NCBI RefSeq assembly: GCF_001667585.1
Contig: NZ_LZJZ01000020.1
Coordinates: forward strand, 1 to 64,000
Source of the DNA: Mycobacterium sp. E2733
GTDB taxonomy: Bacteria; Actinomycetota; Actinomycetes; Mycobacteriales; Mycobacteriaceae
Direction: 5' to 3'
DNA length: 64,000 nt
The position numbers and the translations under genes were made by a program. Positions 48,886-56,231 of this stretch are shown one piece after another; the first letter of the stretch is position 1; every line of letters starts with the position of its first letter. Under the pieces are notes generated by a model. The model had not been told where the DNA came from and made no database searches. It saw only the letters and a program-made list of their open reading frames with translations.

Positions 48886-49491
48886 CTAGCCCAGATCCGG
48901 GGCCGGCACATACGGCGCGGCCGTGATGTAGAGCATGTTGACGCAGTAGTCGATGAATTGCTTGCGGCTCGCCCCGAGCTGCCCGTTCAGGTACGCGGTG
49001 AACAGGCTCGACAGGCCGCCGATCAGGCTGGTGGCGATCATCTTCTGCAGCACGGGATCGCCGATCCGCGACAGTTTGCGCTGCAGCAGTTCGATGAAGT
49101 TGGGCATCCACTCCGCACCCGAGCGCGTCAATACCGGCTCGACCGCCGGTGCCAGCAACAGCACGCGCCCACGGACCGGGTCGTCGACCATCAGCTCGAC
49201 GAACTTTTCGACGGCTTCCCGTGGGGTATTTGCACAGGTGAGCGTGTTCATTGCGCGCGTGCACACATCGTCGTAGACCGCGCGCACGAATTCGTCACGA
49301 TCCGAGAAGCTTTCGTAGAAGTAGCGTTCGGTCAGCGCCGCCTTGCGGCACACGGCACGCACGGTCAACGCCGATCGACTGTCGCTGCCGAGCAATTGCA
49401 CACCGGCGGCGATGAGGTCGTCGCGGCGCAGGGCCAGGCGATCCCCCAAGGGGACGCCGGTCCACCGGCCCCGTCGTTGACCGGACTGCAC
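48886..49491 (-). CDS. TetR family regulator (Rv0825c)
   Basis: A 201-residue TetR-fold regulator with helix-turn-helix VRAVCRKAALTERYFYESFSDRDE and a helical C-terminal domain. It diverges from the DUF2236 gene, with a dyad operator in the 66-base gap. Likely controls that gene and itself. Confidence 0.88.
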   Translation of the reverse strand: MQSGQRRGRWTGVPLGDRLALRRDDLIAAGVQLLGSDSRSALTVRAVCRKAALTERYFYESFSDRDEFVRAVYDDVCTRAMNTLTCANTPREAVEKFVELMVDDPVRGRVLLLAPAVEPVLTRSGAEWMPNFIELLQRKLSRIGDPVLQKMIATSLIGGLSSLFTAYLNGQLGASRKQFIDYCVNMLYITAAPYVPAPDLG

Positions 49492-49510
49492 ACCACTCCT
49501 AAGCTAGAAA

Positions 49511-49528
49511 TGACAACGCATGTAGTCA
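49511..49528. promoter_or_regulatory. Putative TetR operator TGACnAC-N4-GTnGTCA
   Basis: An 18-base imperfect palindrome midway between the TetR start (49491) and the DUF2236 GTG (49558). Confidence 0.5.
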
Positions 49529-49557
49529 GTTTTGCATATACCTACAGGAATCCAATA

Positions 49558-50586
49558 GTGACTCAACATACGTCCGGACCCCGCCCGCTGACCAGCGACG
49601 TCGCGCGCGACGATTCGGGCGCCACCGCTGTGGCCGGCGGGTGCCCGGTGTCGCCCCTCGGTTACGACGCGCCTCCAGTCCCGCTCGGCCCCGAATCCCT
49701 GACCTGGCGGTACTTCGGCGACTGGCGCGGCATGCTGCAGGGCCCGTTCGCGGGATCCATGCAGAACATGCACCCGCAGTTGGGCGCCGCTGTGGAGCAA
49801 CACTCGACGTTCTTCACCGAACCGTTGCCGCGGGTGATGCGGTCGCTGTACCCGATCGGCGGGGTGGTCTTCGACGGAGACCGGGCTCCGACGACGGGTG
49901 CCGAGGTCCGCGACTACCACATCGACATCAAGGGTGTGGATGACCAAGGGCGTCGGTACCACGCACTCAATCCCGACGTCTTTTATTGGGCGCACACCAC
50001 GTTCTTCATGGGCACGATCCTGGTGGCCGAACGGTTCGGCGGCGGTCTGACCGAAGCCGAAAAGCGCCAACTCTTCGACGAACACATTCAGTGGTACCGG
50101 ATGTACGGCATGAGCATGCGTCCGGTGCCAAAGACCTGGGAAGAGTTTCAGGTCTACTGGGACCACATGTGCCGCAACGTGTTAGAGGACAATCACGCGA
50201 CGCGGGCAGTGCTCGACCTGACCATGTATGACAAGCTGCCGATCGCCCCGTGGCTCCCGGATTGGCTGTGGGGCGGCCTGACCAAGCTGTCGCGGCCGTT
50301 CTTCGTCTGGCTCACAGTCGGCTTGTATCACCCAGCCGTTCGAGAACGGTTGGGCTTTGAGTGGACCGACCGCGACGAGTGGTTGCACCGACGCTTTGGC
50401 AACCTGGTGCGGCTGATCTTCGCGTTTGTACCGCCCAGGTACCGCAAGCACCCCCGGGCCCGCGCCGGCCTCGACCGCGCATCCGGGCGCATCCCCCCCG
50501 ACGCGCCGCTGCCGCAGACACCGGCACGCAATCTGCCGCCGCAGGAATTGCGCGGCGATCCAAAGCACTACTGCCCTCGGCTTTAG
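49558..50586 (+). CDS. DUF2236 (latex-clearing protein/MpaB-like) oxygenase-family protein (Rv0826)
   Basis: A 342-residue helical protein of the DUF2236 family, whose founding relatives are heme-b oxygenases. Segments FYWAHTTFFMGTILVAER and WDHMCRNVLEDNH carry the conserved His residues that could bind heme. The GTG at 49558 follows AGGAA; an in-frame ATG at 49510 overlaps the operator. Under control of the divergent TetR gene. Confidence 0.85.
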   Translation: MTQHTSGPRPLTSDVARDDSGATAVAGGCPVSPLGYDAPPVPLGPESLTWRYFGDWRGMLQGPFAGSMQNMHPQLGAAVEQHSTFFTEPLPRVMRSLYPIGGVVFDGDRAPTTGAEVRDYHIDIKGVDDQGRRYHALNPDVFYWAHTTFFMGTILVAERFGGGLTEAEKRQLFDEHIQWYRMYGMSMRPVPKTWEEFQVYWDHMCRNVLEDNHATRAVLDLTMYDKLPIAPWLPDWLWGGLTKLSRPFFVWLTVGLYHPAVRERLGFEWTDRDEWLHRRFGNLVRLIFAFVPPRYRKHPRARAGLDRASGRIPPDAPLPQTPARNLPPQELRGDPKHYCPRL

Positions 50587-50592
50587 TGCCCT

Positions 50593-50793
50593 CTAGTGCG
50601 GATGACCGTGAACCTCCTCTAGGCCCGCCTGGTGCACGTGCTGATGGGTGTGCTCGGTGCCGTCGGCGTGGGCGTGGGAGTGCTCGTGCTGGACGTGGTC
50701 ATGCTCGTGCGCGGTGTGCGCGTGCGCGTGAGTGACGTCGCCGTGCCCGTGTTCGTGCGCGTGGGGCGCGTCGTGGGTGTGCTGCTCGGTCAT
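50593..50793 (-). CDS. Histidine-rich 66-residue metal-binding protein
   Basis: 23 of 66 residues are His, spaced mostly as HxH (THAHAHTAHEHDH), with few hydrophobic residues and no cysteine. AAGGAGACGC precedes the ATG. It lies 42 bases after kmtR on the same strand, so it is probably co-transcribed with this nickel/cobalt sensor. It may buffer or store nickel, cobalt or zinc, like Hpn proteins. It is not part of the M. tuberculosis locus as I recall it. Confidence 0.8.
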   Translation of the reverse strand: MTEQHTHDAPHAHEHGHGDVTHAHAHTAHEHDHVQHEHSHAHADGTEHTHQHVHQAGLEEVHGHPH

Positions 50794-50835
50794 GGTGCGT
50801 CTCCTTGGGTCGAATGCGTTGTGCCGCTTCCTTGT

Positions 50836-51243
50836 TCACTTGGTGCCGCTGTCGCGCCGGCTCGGTGGGGGCGCTGATACCGCGACGGCCTTCAGTCGAC
50901 CGTCCCTGCGGTGATGACCGGGCACGCCCGGGCCCGCGTGCTCGGCGTTGAACACCGCGTCAATGACGAGCTGACGGACGTGGTCGTTCTCGAGGCTGTA
51001 GAAGATGGTGGTCCCCTCCCGGCGGGTGCGGACCAGCCGCGCCATCCGCAGCTTTGCCAGGTGCTGGGACACCGACGGCGCCGGCTTGCCGACGTGCTCG
51101 GCGAGTTCGTTGACAGACATCTCGCGGTCGGTCAGCGACCACAGCACCTGCACCCGGGTGGCGTCGGCCAGCATCCGGAAAACCTCGACCACCAGACTCA
51201 CCTGATCGTCCGGCAACCGGCCTTCGCCACTATCTGCATGCAT
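50836..51243 (-). CDS. kmtR: ArsR/SmtB family nickel/cobalt-sensing repressor KmtR
   Basis: A 135-residue winged-helix repressor close to M. tuberculosis KmtR. The DNA-recognition helix region is GKPAPSVSQHLAKLRMARLV. The metal-ligand zone is retained (NDHVRQLV, NAEHAGPG and the late GHHRRDG). Metal binding releases it from DNA. ATG 51243 chosen over the in-frame TTG at 51249. It heads a transcript with the His-rich gene. Confidence 0.92.
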   Translation of the reverse strand: MHADSGEGRLPDDQVSLVVEVFRMLADATRVQVLWSLTDREMSVNELAEHVGKPAPSVSQHLAKLRMARLVRTRREGTTIFYSLENDHVRQLVIDAVFNAEHAGPGVPGHHRRDGRLKAVAVSAPPPSRRDSGTK

Positions 51244-51256
51244 ACGCAAACAGTAT
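51242..51256. promoter_or_regulatory. Possible KmtR operator ATAC-N7-GTAT
   Basis: ATAC GCAAACA GTAT overlaps the kmtR start codon and lies in the 45-base gap to the deaminase gene. It suits autorepression; the match to known KmtR sites was not checked. Confidence 0.4.
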
Positions 51257-51288
51257 TAAAGTTTCGCGTCGCTGCCAACGGCTGCGTC

Positions 51289-51789
51289 TCAGGGTGACGG
51301 GACGACGGTCGACCGGCGCTGACCGCCGTTTCGCTCGTTCCAGAGTCGGTACACCTCCACCGCACCGTCTTGCGGTTGGTAGCGCATGGGCAGGCGGCGC
51401 CGGTCCCAGCTCTTGGCGAATTCGTCGTAGAAGGTGGCCACCTCGAAGTACTTGCGGTCGTCGAGGTAGTACTGCTCGTAGGCCTCGCGGGTGATCAGAA
51501 AGACGACTTCCCTGGGTGAGCAGTAATACAGCGAGCCGAGGCACATCGGGCACGGATGCGCCATCACGTAGATCGTGCAGTCGACCAGGTGCTCCGTGCC
51601 CAGCTTCACGCACGCCTCCCGGATGGCCAGGATCTCCGCGTGGGCGGTCGGGTCGCTCGTCTGTGCCACTTTGTTGGCGCTTTCGGCGAGGACTTCGCCG
51701 TCTTTGACGATCACGGTCGCGAACGGGCGACCACCCTCGGTGACGTTGCGCCGGGCCAGGTCGATCGTCCGCTGGGCGTAGTCGGTCAT
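51289..51789 (-). CDS. Nucleoside/guanine deaminase-like zinc enzyme (Rv0828c)
   Basis: A 166-residue cytidine-deaminase-superfamily protein. Zinc ligands and the catalytic Glu are in THAEILAI and HPCPMCLG. Size and the C-terminal segment resemble guanine deaminases and tRNA-type deaminases; the substrate is not certain. Confidence 0.88.
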   Translation of the reverse strand: MTDYAQRTIDLARRNVTEGGRPFATVIVKDGEVLAESANKVAQTSDPTAHAEILAIREACVKLGTEHLVDCTIYVMAHPCPMCLGSLYYCSPREVVFLITREAYEQYYLDDRKYFEVATFYDEFAKSWDRRRLPMRYQPQDGAVEVYRLWNERNGGQRRSTVVPSP

Positions 51790-51879
51790 AGGCCGGAGGG
51801 TAGTCCCGCTGACCTTGGCGATCCGCCCTGTGATACTGACTAGATTGTCTATTTAATTTGGTCGGGATGAGGGAGCACT

Positions 51880-52779
51880 ATGGCGCGCACCGATCGTGAT
51901 CGCTGGGATCTGGCGACGAGCGTGGGAGCTACGGCGACCATGGTCGCCGCCCAGCGTGCCCTGTCCTCCGATGCGAAGCTGATCGAGGACCCTTACGCGG
52001 CGCCGCTGGTGCGTGCCGTCGGGATCGACGTCTACGTCCGTCTGGTGAACGGCGAGATTCCGGCCGGCGGGGCGTCCGAGTTCGATCCGCACCGGATGGC
52101 GCGAGGGATGGCTTGTCGCACAAGGTTTTACGATGACTTCTTCCTGGACGCAACGCGGAGCGGAATCGGCCAGGCGGTGATCCTCGCGGCGGGGCTGGAC
52201 GCGCGCGCGTACCGCCTGCCGTGGCCGGCGGGCACCGTTGTCTACGAGGTCGACATGCCGGAGGTCATCGAGTTCAAGTCTCTGACCCTGGACGATCTGG
52301 GCGCCGAACCGACCGCCGAGCGGCGCACCGTCGCCGTCGACCTGCGCGACGACTGGGCCACGGCGTTGCGCAGCGCCGGATTCGATCCGCAGGCTCCGTC
52401 GGCGTGGAGCGCCGAGGGCCTGTTGGTGTACCTGCCCGAGGCGGCTCAGGACGCGCTGTTCGACAACATCACCGCGCTGAGCGCCACCGGCAGCCGACTG
52501 GCCTTCGACTTCGTGCCCGACACCGCCATTTTCGCCGACCCCCGCTGGCGTGCGCACCACGACCGGATGAGTGAGCTCGGGTTCGAGGTTGACTTCAACG
52601 ATCTCGTGTATCACGGCGAGCGAAGCCATATCGTCGACCACCTGAGCCGGCGCGGCTGGCGGACGTCGTCGCAGACCGTCGCGGAACTGCATGCGGCCAA
52701 CGGCTTTGTCTACTCTGACGACGAGGTCGCCCAAGCCTTTGCCGATGTCACCTACAGCAGCGCCGTGCTCGGGCGCTGA
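51880..52779 (+). CDS. SAM-dependent methyltransferase, mycobacterial LCMT-like family (Rv0830)
   Basis: A 299-residue member of the large mycobacterial putative SAM-methyltransferase family. Typical markers: [19 protein letters not shown] at the start, [15 protein letters not shown] as the SAM-binding loop, and the late [11 protein letters not shown]. Substrate unknown. Confidence 0.9.
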   Translation: MARTDRDRWDLATSVGATATMVAAQRALSSDAKLIEDPYAAPLVRAVGIDVYVRLVNGEIPAGGASEFDPHRMARGMACRTRFYDDFFLDATRSGIGQAVILAAGLDARAYRLPWPAGTVVYEVDMPEVIEFKSLTLDDLGAEPTAERRTVAVDLRDDWATALRSAGFDPQAPSAWSAEGLLVYLPEAAQDALFDNITALSATGSRLAFDFVPDTAIFADPRWRAHHDRMSELGFEVDFNDLVYHGERSHIVDHLSRRGWRTSSQTVAELHAANGFVYSDDEVAQAFADVTYSSAVLGR

Positions 52780-52812
52780 GCGCCGATCGACCGAGGCTAA
52801 AAAACGCTTCGG

Positions 52813-52885
52813 TGCCCCCACTAGGACTCGAACCTAGGACCTGCGGATTAAAAGTCCGTAGCTCTACCAACTGAGCTATAGGGGC
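52813..52885 (-). tRNA. tRNA-Lys (TTT)
   Basis: Full cloverleaf on the minus strand: acceptor GCCCCTA with TGGGGGC, anticodon TTT in ACTTTTAA, T-arm GGTTCGAGTCC. CCA is not encoded. Confidence 0.96.
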
Positions 52886-53009
52886 CGCGGAGATTCAGGA
52901 TACTTGGGGCTCAAACCCGGCTCGTTTGAGGATTGGGCACACCGTGACCTAAGCTGACTTGGCTCCTAACGAAACCATGTTGCGAGTACCCCGGAGTGAT
53001 TCGGTTCTG

Positions 53010-53082
53010 GCCCCCATCGTCTAGTGGCCTAGGACGCCGCCCTTTCACGGCGGTAGCACGGGTTCGAATCCCGTTGGGGGTA
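53010..53082 (+). tRNA. tRNA-Glu (TTC)
   Basis: Acceptor GCCCCCA, anticodon TTC in CCTTTCACGG, T-arm GGTTCGAATCC, ending TGGGGGTA. CCA is not encoded. Confidence 0.96.
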
Positions 53083-53111
53083 CGCGACGCGGTGACGCGG
53101 AGCAGCAGCAA

Positions 53112-53185
53112 GGCCCTGTGGCGCAGTTGGTTAGCGCGCCGCCCTGTCACGGCGGAGGTCGCGGGTTCGAGTCCCGTCAGGGTCG
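53112..53185 (+). tRNA. tRNA-Asp (GTC)
   Basis: Acceptor GGCCCTG with CAGGGTC, anticodon GTC in CCTGTCACGG, T-arm GGTTCGAGTCC. CCA follows at 53186-53188. Confidence 0.96.
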
Positions 53186-53214
53186 CCAACTCGGCGAGGC
53201 ACTACATGCCTTCC

Positions 53215-53288
53215 GGCCAGGTAGCTCAGTCGGTACGAGCGTCCGCCTGAAAAGCGGAAGGTCGGCGGTTCGATCCCGCCCCTGGCCA
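53215..53288 (+). tRNA. tRNA-Phe (GAA)
   Basis: Acceptor GGCCAGG with CCTGGCC, anticodon GAA in CTGAAAAGC, T-arm GGTTCGATCCC. CCA follows at 53289-53291. Its last 26 bases (53262-53287) recur at 54032-54057. Confidence 0.96.
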
Positions 53289-54057
53289 CCAATCTAGAGT
53301 TTCGCGTCACACGTCTTCGTGCCCGTCGCTGGGCCCACGCGCTCACGATTGTCATGAATTGGGCGCCGCTATCACGACGTCGGTGACGAGCCCGAAGCGA
53401 TGCACACGTGAGTGATGCTGGACCTGCCATTCGTCGCCGAGCAGCGTGGACAGGCTGATAGGGCGACACCCGCCAACCACTCGCGGCGCCACGCGCCAGA
53501 GGCCGCCCCACACTTGTGATATTGCGCGTTCGAGCTGACCTTCGCCGTGGGCGAGGCCGGCGAGGCAAAGCCGGCCTTCTGGGGAGAGGATGCGCCGCAG
53601 GTCACGAAGCACTTCGCGGGCATAGTGCACGTCGAGGAGGTCGAACACGAAGGCGGAAATCACGCGGTCGGCGAACCCGTCATCAGCCGGTAACGGCAGT
53701 GTGCCCTCGACCAGCACCACCTCGGCCCGATCAGCCCAGGCTCTGAGCCGACGGGTAGCTAGGTCGACCATGACCGGGCTGATGTCCACGCCGAGGTAAG
53801 TAACACTGCCCGGCAAAGAGGCCAGCAGGTGCGCAGCGAACCGGCCAGTGCCGCAGCCGAACTCGAAAATCGTCTGGTCTCCAGCCAGGGCCGCCTCGGC
53901 CACCAACCGTTCGGTGGTCGCGTCTTCATAGAACCCTTGCCAATCCTGCATGCGGCCGATCCGGTCGTAGACCGAGCGGGCTTGGTCCAACGTAAGTGCC
54001 ATGGGTTGTCCTTTCAATGAAATGCGCAAGCTCGGCGGTTCGATCCCGCCCCTGGCC
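53262..54057. mobile_element. Mini-element bounded by a duplicated tRNA-Phe 3' end (attL/attR)
   Basis: TCGGCGGTTCGATCCCGCCC plus CTGGCC occurs at 53262-53287 (tRNA end) and again, identical over 26 bases in the same direction, at 54032-54057. This is what a tRNA-targeting integrase leaves. The enclosed DNA (about 740 bases) holds one methyltransferase gene and no integrase, so it is a remnant or satellite cargo. Confidence 0.7.
53352..54002 (-). CDS. Class I SAM-dependent methyltransferase (cargo of the tRNA-Phe element)
   Basis: A 216-residue methyltransferase. FEFGCGTGRFAAHLL is the SAM motif I, LGVDISPVMVD motif II, and ISAFVFDLLD motif IV. ATG 54002 follows AAAGGAC. It is the only gene between the two att-like repeats, and its start lies 30 bases from the right one. 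Substrate unknown. Confidence 0.85.
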   Translation of the reverse strand: MALTLDQARSVYDRIGRMQDWQGFYEDATTERLVAEAALAGDQTIFEFGCGTGRFAAHLLASLPGSVTYLGVDISPVMVDLATRRLRAWADRAEVVLVEGTLPLPADDGFADRVISAFVFDLLDVHYAREVLRDLRRILSPEGRLCLAGLAHGEGQLERAISQVWGGLWRVAPRVVGGCRPISLSTLLGDEWQVQHHSRVHRFGLVTDVVIAAPNS

Positions 54058-54154
54058 GTGCATAATCAACCGATCCATCGCAGTCTCCGCTGACATTTCG
54101 CACTCCAAAAGGGATGCGCCGAATCAAGTTCGATACCTGTCCGTGTTAGGGGCG

Positions 54155-54330
54155 CTACTGGTGACGGCAGGTGCTTTCGTGCGCCTTCGTCAGCCAGTAC
54201 ACGGCGCGCTCGATCGTGGGCACGATGTCAGTGATCACGATGGACCCAGCCGCGAACTGACCCAAGGCGCCGTAGACGACGCCGAAGACAAGACCCGCGA
54301 CAAGCTGCGGCTGATCGTGGAGCGCGGCCT
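54155..54330 (-). pseudogene. C-terminal fragment of a membrane protein
   Basis: The minus strand reads QLVAGLVFGVVYGALGQFAA then SIVITDIVPTIERAVYWLTK to a TAG at 54155. Third codon positions are strongly GC-rich in this frame, as in real genes here, and less so in the opposite frame. The upstream part is absent. The right boundary is approximate. Confidence 0.5.
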
Positions 54331-54526
54331 GATCGGCGGGCCCGCCCTGGGAGCCGACGAGGAGGAACGACTGCGGCGCAGCGGGTTGATCGCCACCCAG
54401 CTGATCGGCTTCGCGTTGTTGCGCTGCGTCTGGAAGATGGAGCCGATCGCATCAATGCCCGAGGACGAGGTGGTGGCGGCTATGGCGCCGAACCTGCAGC
54501 GCTATGTCCACGGCGACATCTCGTAG
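54331..54526 (+). pseudogene. C-terminal fragment of a TetR family regulator
   Basis: The plus strand reads LIATQLIGFALLRCVWKMEP then a typical TetR ending (VVAAMAPNLQRYV) to a TAG at 54524-54526. The DNA-binding domain is missing. It abuts the membrane-protein fragment, as if one deletion removed the facing 5' ends of a divergent gene pair. The left boundary is approximate. Confidence 0.6.
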
Positions 54527-54568
54527 CAGATGACGCGACTGGGGGCGTTCAACGGCGACAATGACCAG

Positions 54569-55255
54569 ATGCGTGTATTGCGGCCGATCCTTGCGCTAGC
54601 GGTCGCGGTCTCCGGGATCGGGACCGCGCAGGCGAGTCCAGATGTCCCGCCGGTGAGCGATGCGGCCCGCGACGCCGGATTCGTCGACGTCCGCACCGCG
54701 GTCCCCGACGCCATCATCGACCTGCGCTACGCGACCACCAACAACTTCACGCACACGCAGCTGTACCCGTCCGACGCCCGATGCCTGGTGCACCAGTCGA
54801 TGGCGTCCGGACTTGCGACGGCCGCGACGGCGCTGCGCCCGCAGGGGCACCTGCTCGTGTTCTGGGACTGCTACCGGCCCCACGACGTCCAAGTCAAGAT
54901 GTTCAACGTCGTGCCCAACCCGGCGTGGGTCGCCCGGCCCGGGCAGTATGCGCACAGCCACGAGTCGGGGCGCTCAGTGGACGTGACGGTGACGACGACA
55001 CAGCAGCCGTGCGCGTCCGGGCTGCACGCCGAGGGGCTCTGCCTGGCCGACATGGGCACCGACTTCGATGATTTCTCCTCGCGCGCAAACGCTTTCGCAA
55101 CCCAGGGGGTCAGCGCAGACGCCCAGGCGAACCGGGCGGCGCTGCGGGACGCCATGAAGTACGGCGGCCTGGCCCCGTACTCCGGGGAGTGGTGGCATTT
55201 CGACGGCCCCGGTGCCGCGGTCGACCGTCCGATCCTCAACGTTCCAGTGGATTGA
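54569..55255 (+). CDS. D-alanyl-D-alanine dipeptidase (VanX-like, M15D), exported
   Basis: 228 residues. A signal peptide (LRPILALAVAVSGIGTAQA) precedes a VanX-type domain. Zinc and catalytic residues are in SHESGRSVDVTV (His and Asp) and GEWWHFD (Glu and His); CYRPHDVQ carries the oxyanion Arg. It should cleave D-Ala-D-Ala or related cell-wall dipeptides outside the membrane. The chosen ATG directly precedes the signal peptide. Confidence 0.9.
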   Translation: MRVLRPILALAVAVSGIGTAQASPDVPPVSDAARDAGFVDVRTAVPDAIIDLRYATTNNFTHTQLYPSDARCLVHQSMASGLATAATALRPQGHLLVFWDCYRPHDVQVKMFNVVPNPAWVARPGQYAHSHESGRSVDVTVTTTQQPCASGLHAEGLCLADMGTDFDDFSSRANAFATQGVSADAQANRAALRDAMKYGGLAPYSGEWWHFDGPGAAVDRPILNVPVD

Positions 55256-55290
55256 TCTCATATAGTGAGATATTTATTTCATATTATGAA
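55256..55290. promoter_or_regulatory. Two adjacent AT-rich dyads
   Basis: TCTCA-TATAG-TGAGA at 55256-55270 and TTCATA-T-TATGAA at 55278-55290, between the peptidase stop and the methyltransferase start at 55311. The first could also act as a weak terminator (TATTTATTT follows). Candidate operator for the methyltransferase gene. Confidence 0.45.
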
Positions 55291-55310
55291 TTCACGGATA
55301 CGCTTCAGGC

Positions 55311-56123
55311 ATGACGGACGAACGCGGGCCCACCTACACCCACGGGCACCACGAGTCGGTGCTCCGCAGTCACCAACCACGCACGGCGGACGACTCAGCG
55401 GCCTACCTACTGCCCCACCTGAAGTCCGGCTTGTCGGTGCTGGATATCGGATGCGGGCCCGGGACGATCACCGCTGATCTGGCCGCCCGCGTCAGGCCGG
55501 GGCAGGTAACGGCCGTCGACCAGTCGGCCGACGTTCTCGGCGTCGCCCGCACCGAGATCCAGCAGCGTGGCCTGTCGAACGTGTCGTTCGCGACCGCCGA
55601 TGTGCATCGGCTCGACTTTCCGGACGGCGCATTCGATATCGTGCACGCGCATCAGGTGCTCCAACACGTCGCGGATCCGGTAGCGGCACTGCGGGAGATG
55701 AAACGGGTGTGCGTATCCGGCGGCGTCGTAGCGGCCCGGGACGCCGACTACGCCGGATTCATCTGGTTCCCGCAGTTGCCGGCGCTGGACCTGTGGCGCG
55801 AGCTGTACCAGCGCGCCGCTCGTGCGAACCGGGGCCAACCCGATGCGGGGCGGCGGTTGCTGTCCTGGGCGCAGCAGGCGGGTTTCGCCGATGTGACGCC
55901 GACGGGCAGCGTGTGGTGCTACGCGACGCCGGCGACGCGCGAATGGTGGGGCGGCATGTGGGCCGACCGGATACTGCACTCGCGGGTCGCGCGCGACCTG
56001 CTGGAGCTGGGTTTGGCCACGGCGGCCCAGCTCGAGGAGATCTCCGCGGCCTGGCGCGCGTGGGCCGCGGCGCCTGATGGCTGGCTGTCGATCCCACACG
56101 GCGAAATTCTCTGCCGGCCATAG
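55311..56123 (+). CDS. UbiE-like class I SAM methyltransferase
   Basis: 270 residues. LDIGCGPGTITADLA is SAM motif I, TAVDQSADVL motif II, and FDIVHAHQVLQHVADP motif IV, as in UbiE/MenG-type or small-molecule methyltransferases. The C-terminal helices (WWGGMWADRI) are specific to a subgroup. Substrate unknown. Confidence 0.88.
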   Translation: MTDERGPTYTHGHHESVLRSHQPRTADDSAAYLLPHLKSGLSVLDIGCGPGTITADLAARVRPGQVTAVDQSADVLGVARTEIQQRGLSNVSFATADVHRLDFPDGAFDIVHAHQVLQHVADPVAALREMKRVCVSGGVVAARDADYAGFIWFPQLPALDLWRELYQRAARANRGQPDAGRRLLSWAQQAGFADVTPTGSVWCYATPATREWWGGMWADRILHSRVARDLLELGLATAAQLEEISAAWRAWAAAPDGWLSIPHGEILCRP

Positions 56124-56231
56124 GCGGTTCAAGCCCGATCGGGGGCCGGAACACCGCCAAGCTGCGCTTGATTCCCCAGTTCAGGCGTGTGGTATTGGCA
56201 TTCTCTTTTTTTGCAAGTACGTTATTCATCG

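Noticed and set aside
53996..54320. N-terminal part of the plus-strand frame as a complete TetR gene
   Set aside because: Codon third positions are not GC-rich before about 54330 and no helix-turn-helix is visible; only the C-terminal end is TetR-like.
54569..55255. Vancomycin-resistance gene cluster
   Set aside because: Only a VanX-like peptidase is present, without VanH, VanA or VanRS; such peptidases also serve cell-wall turnover.
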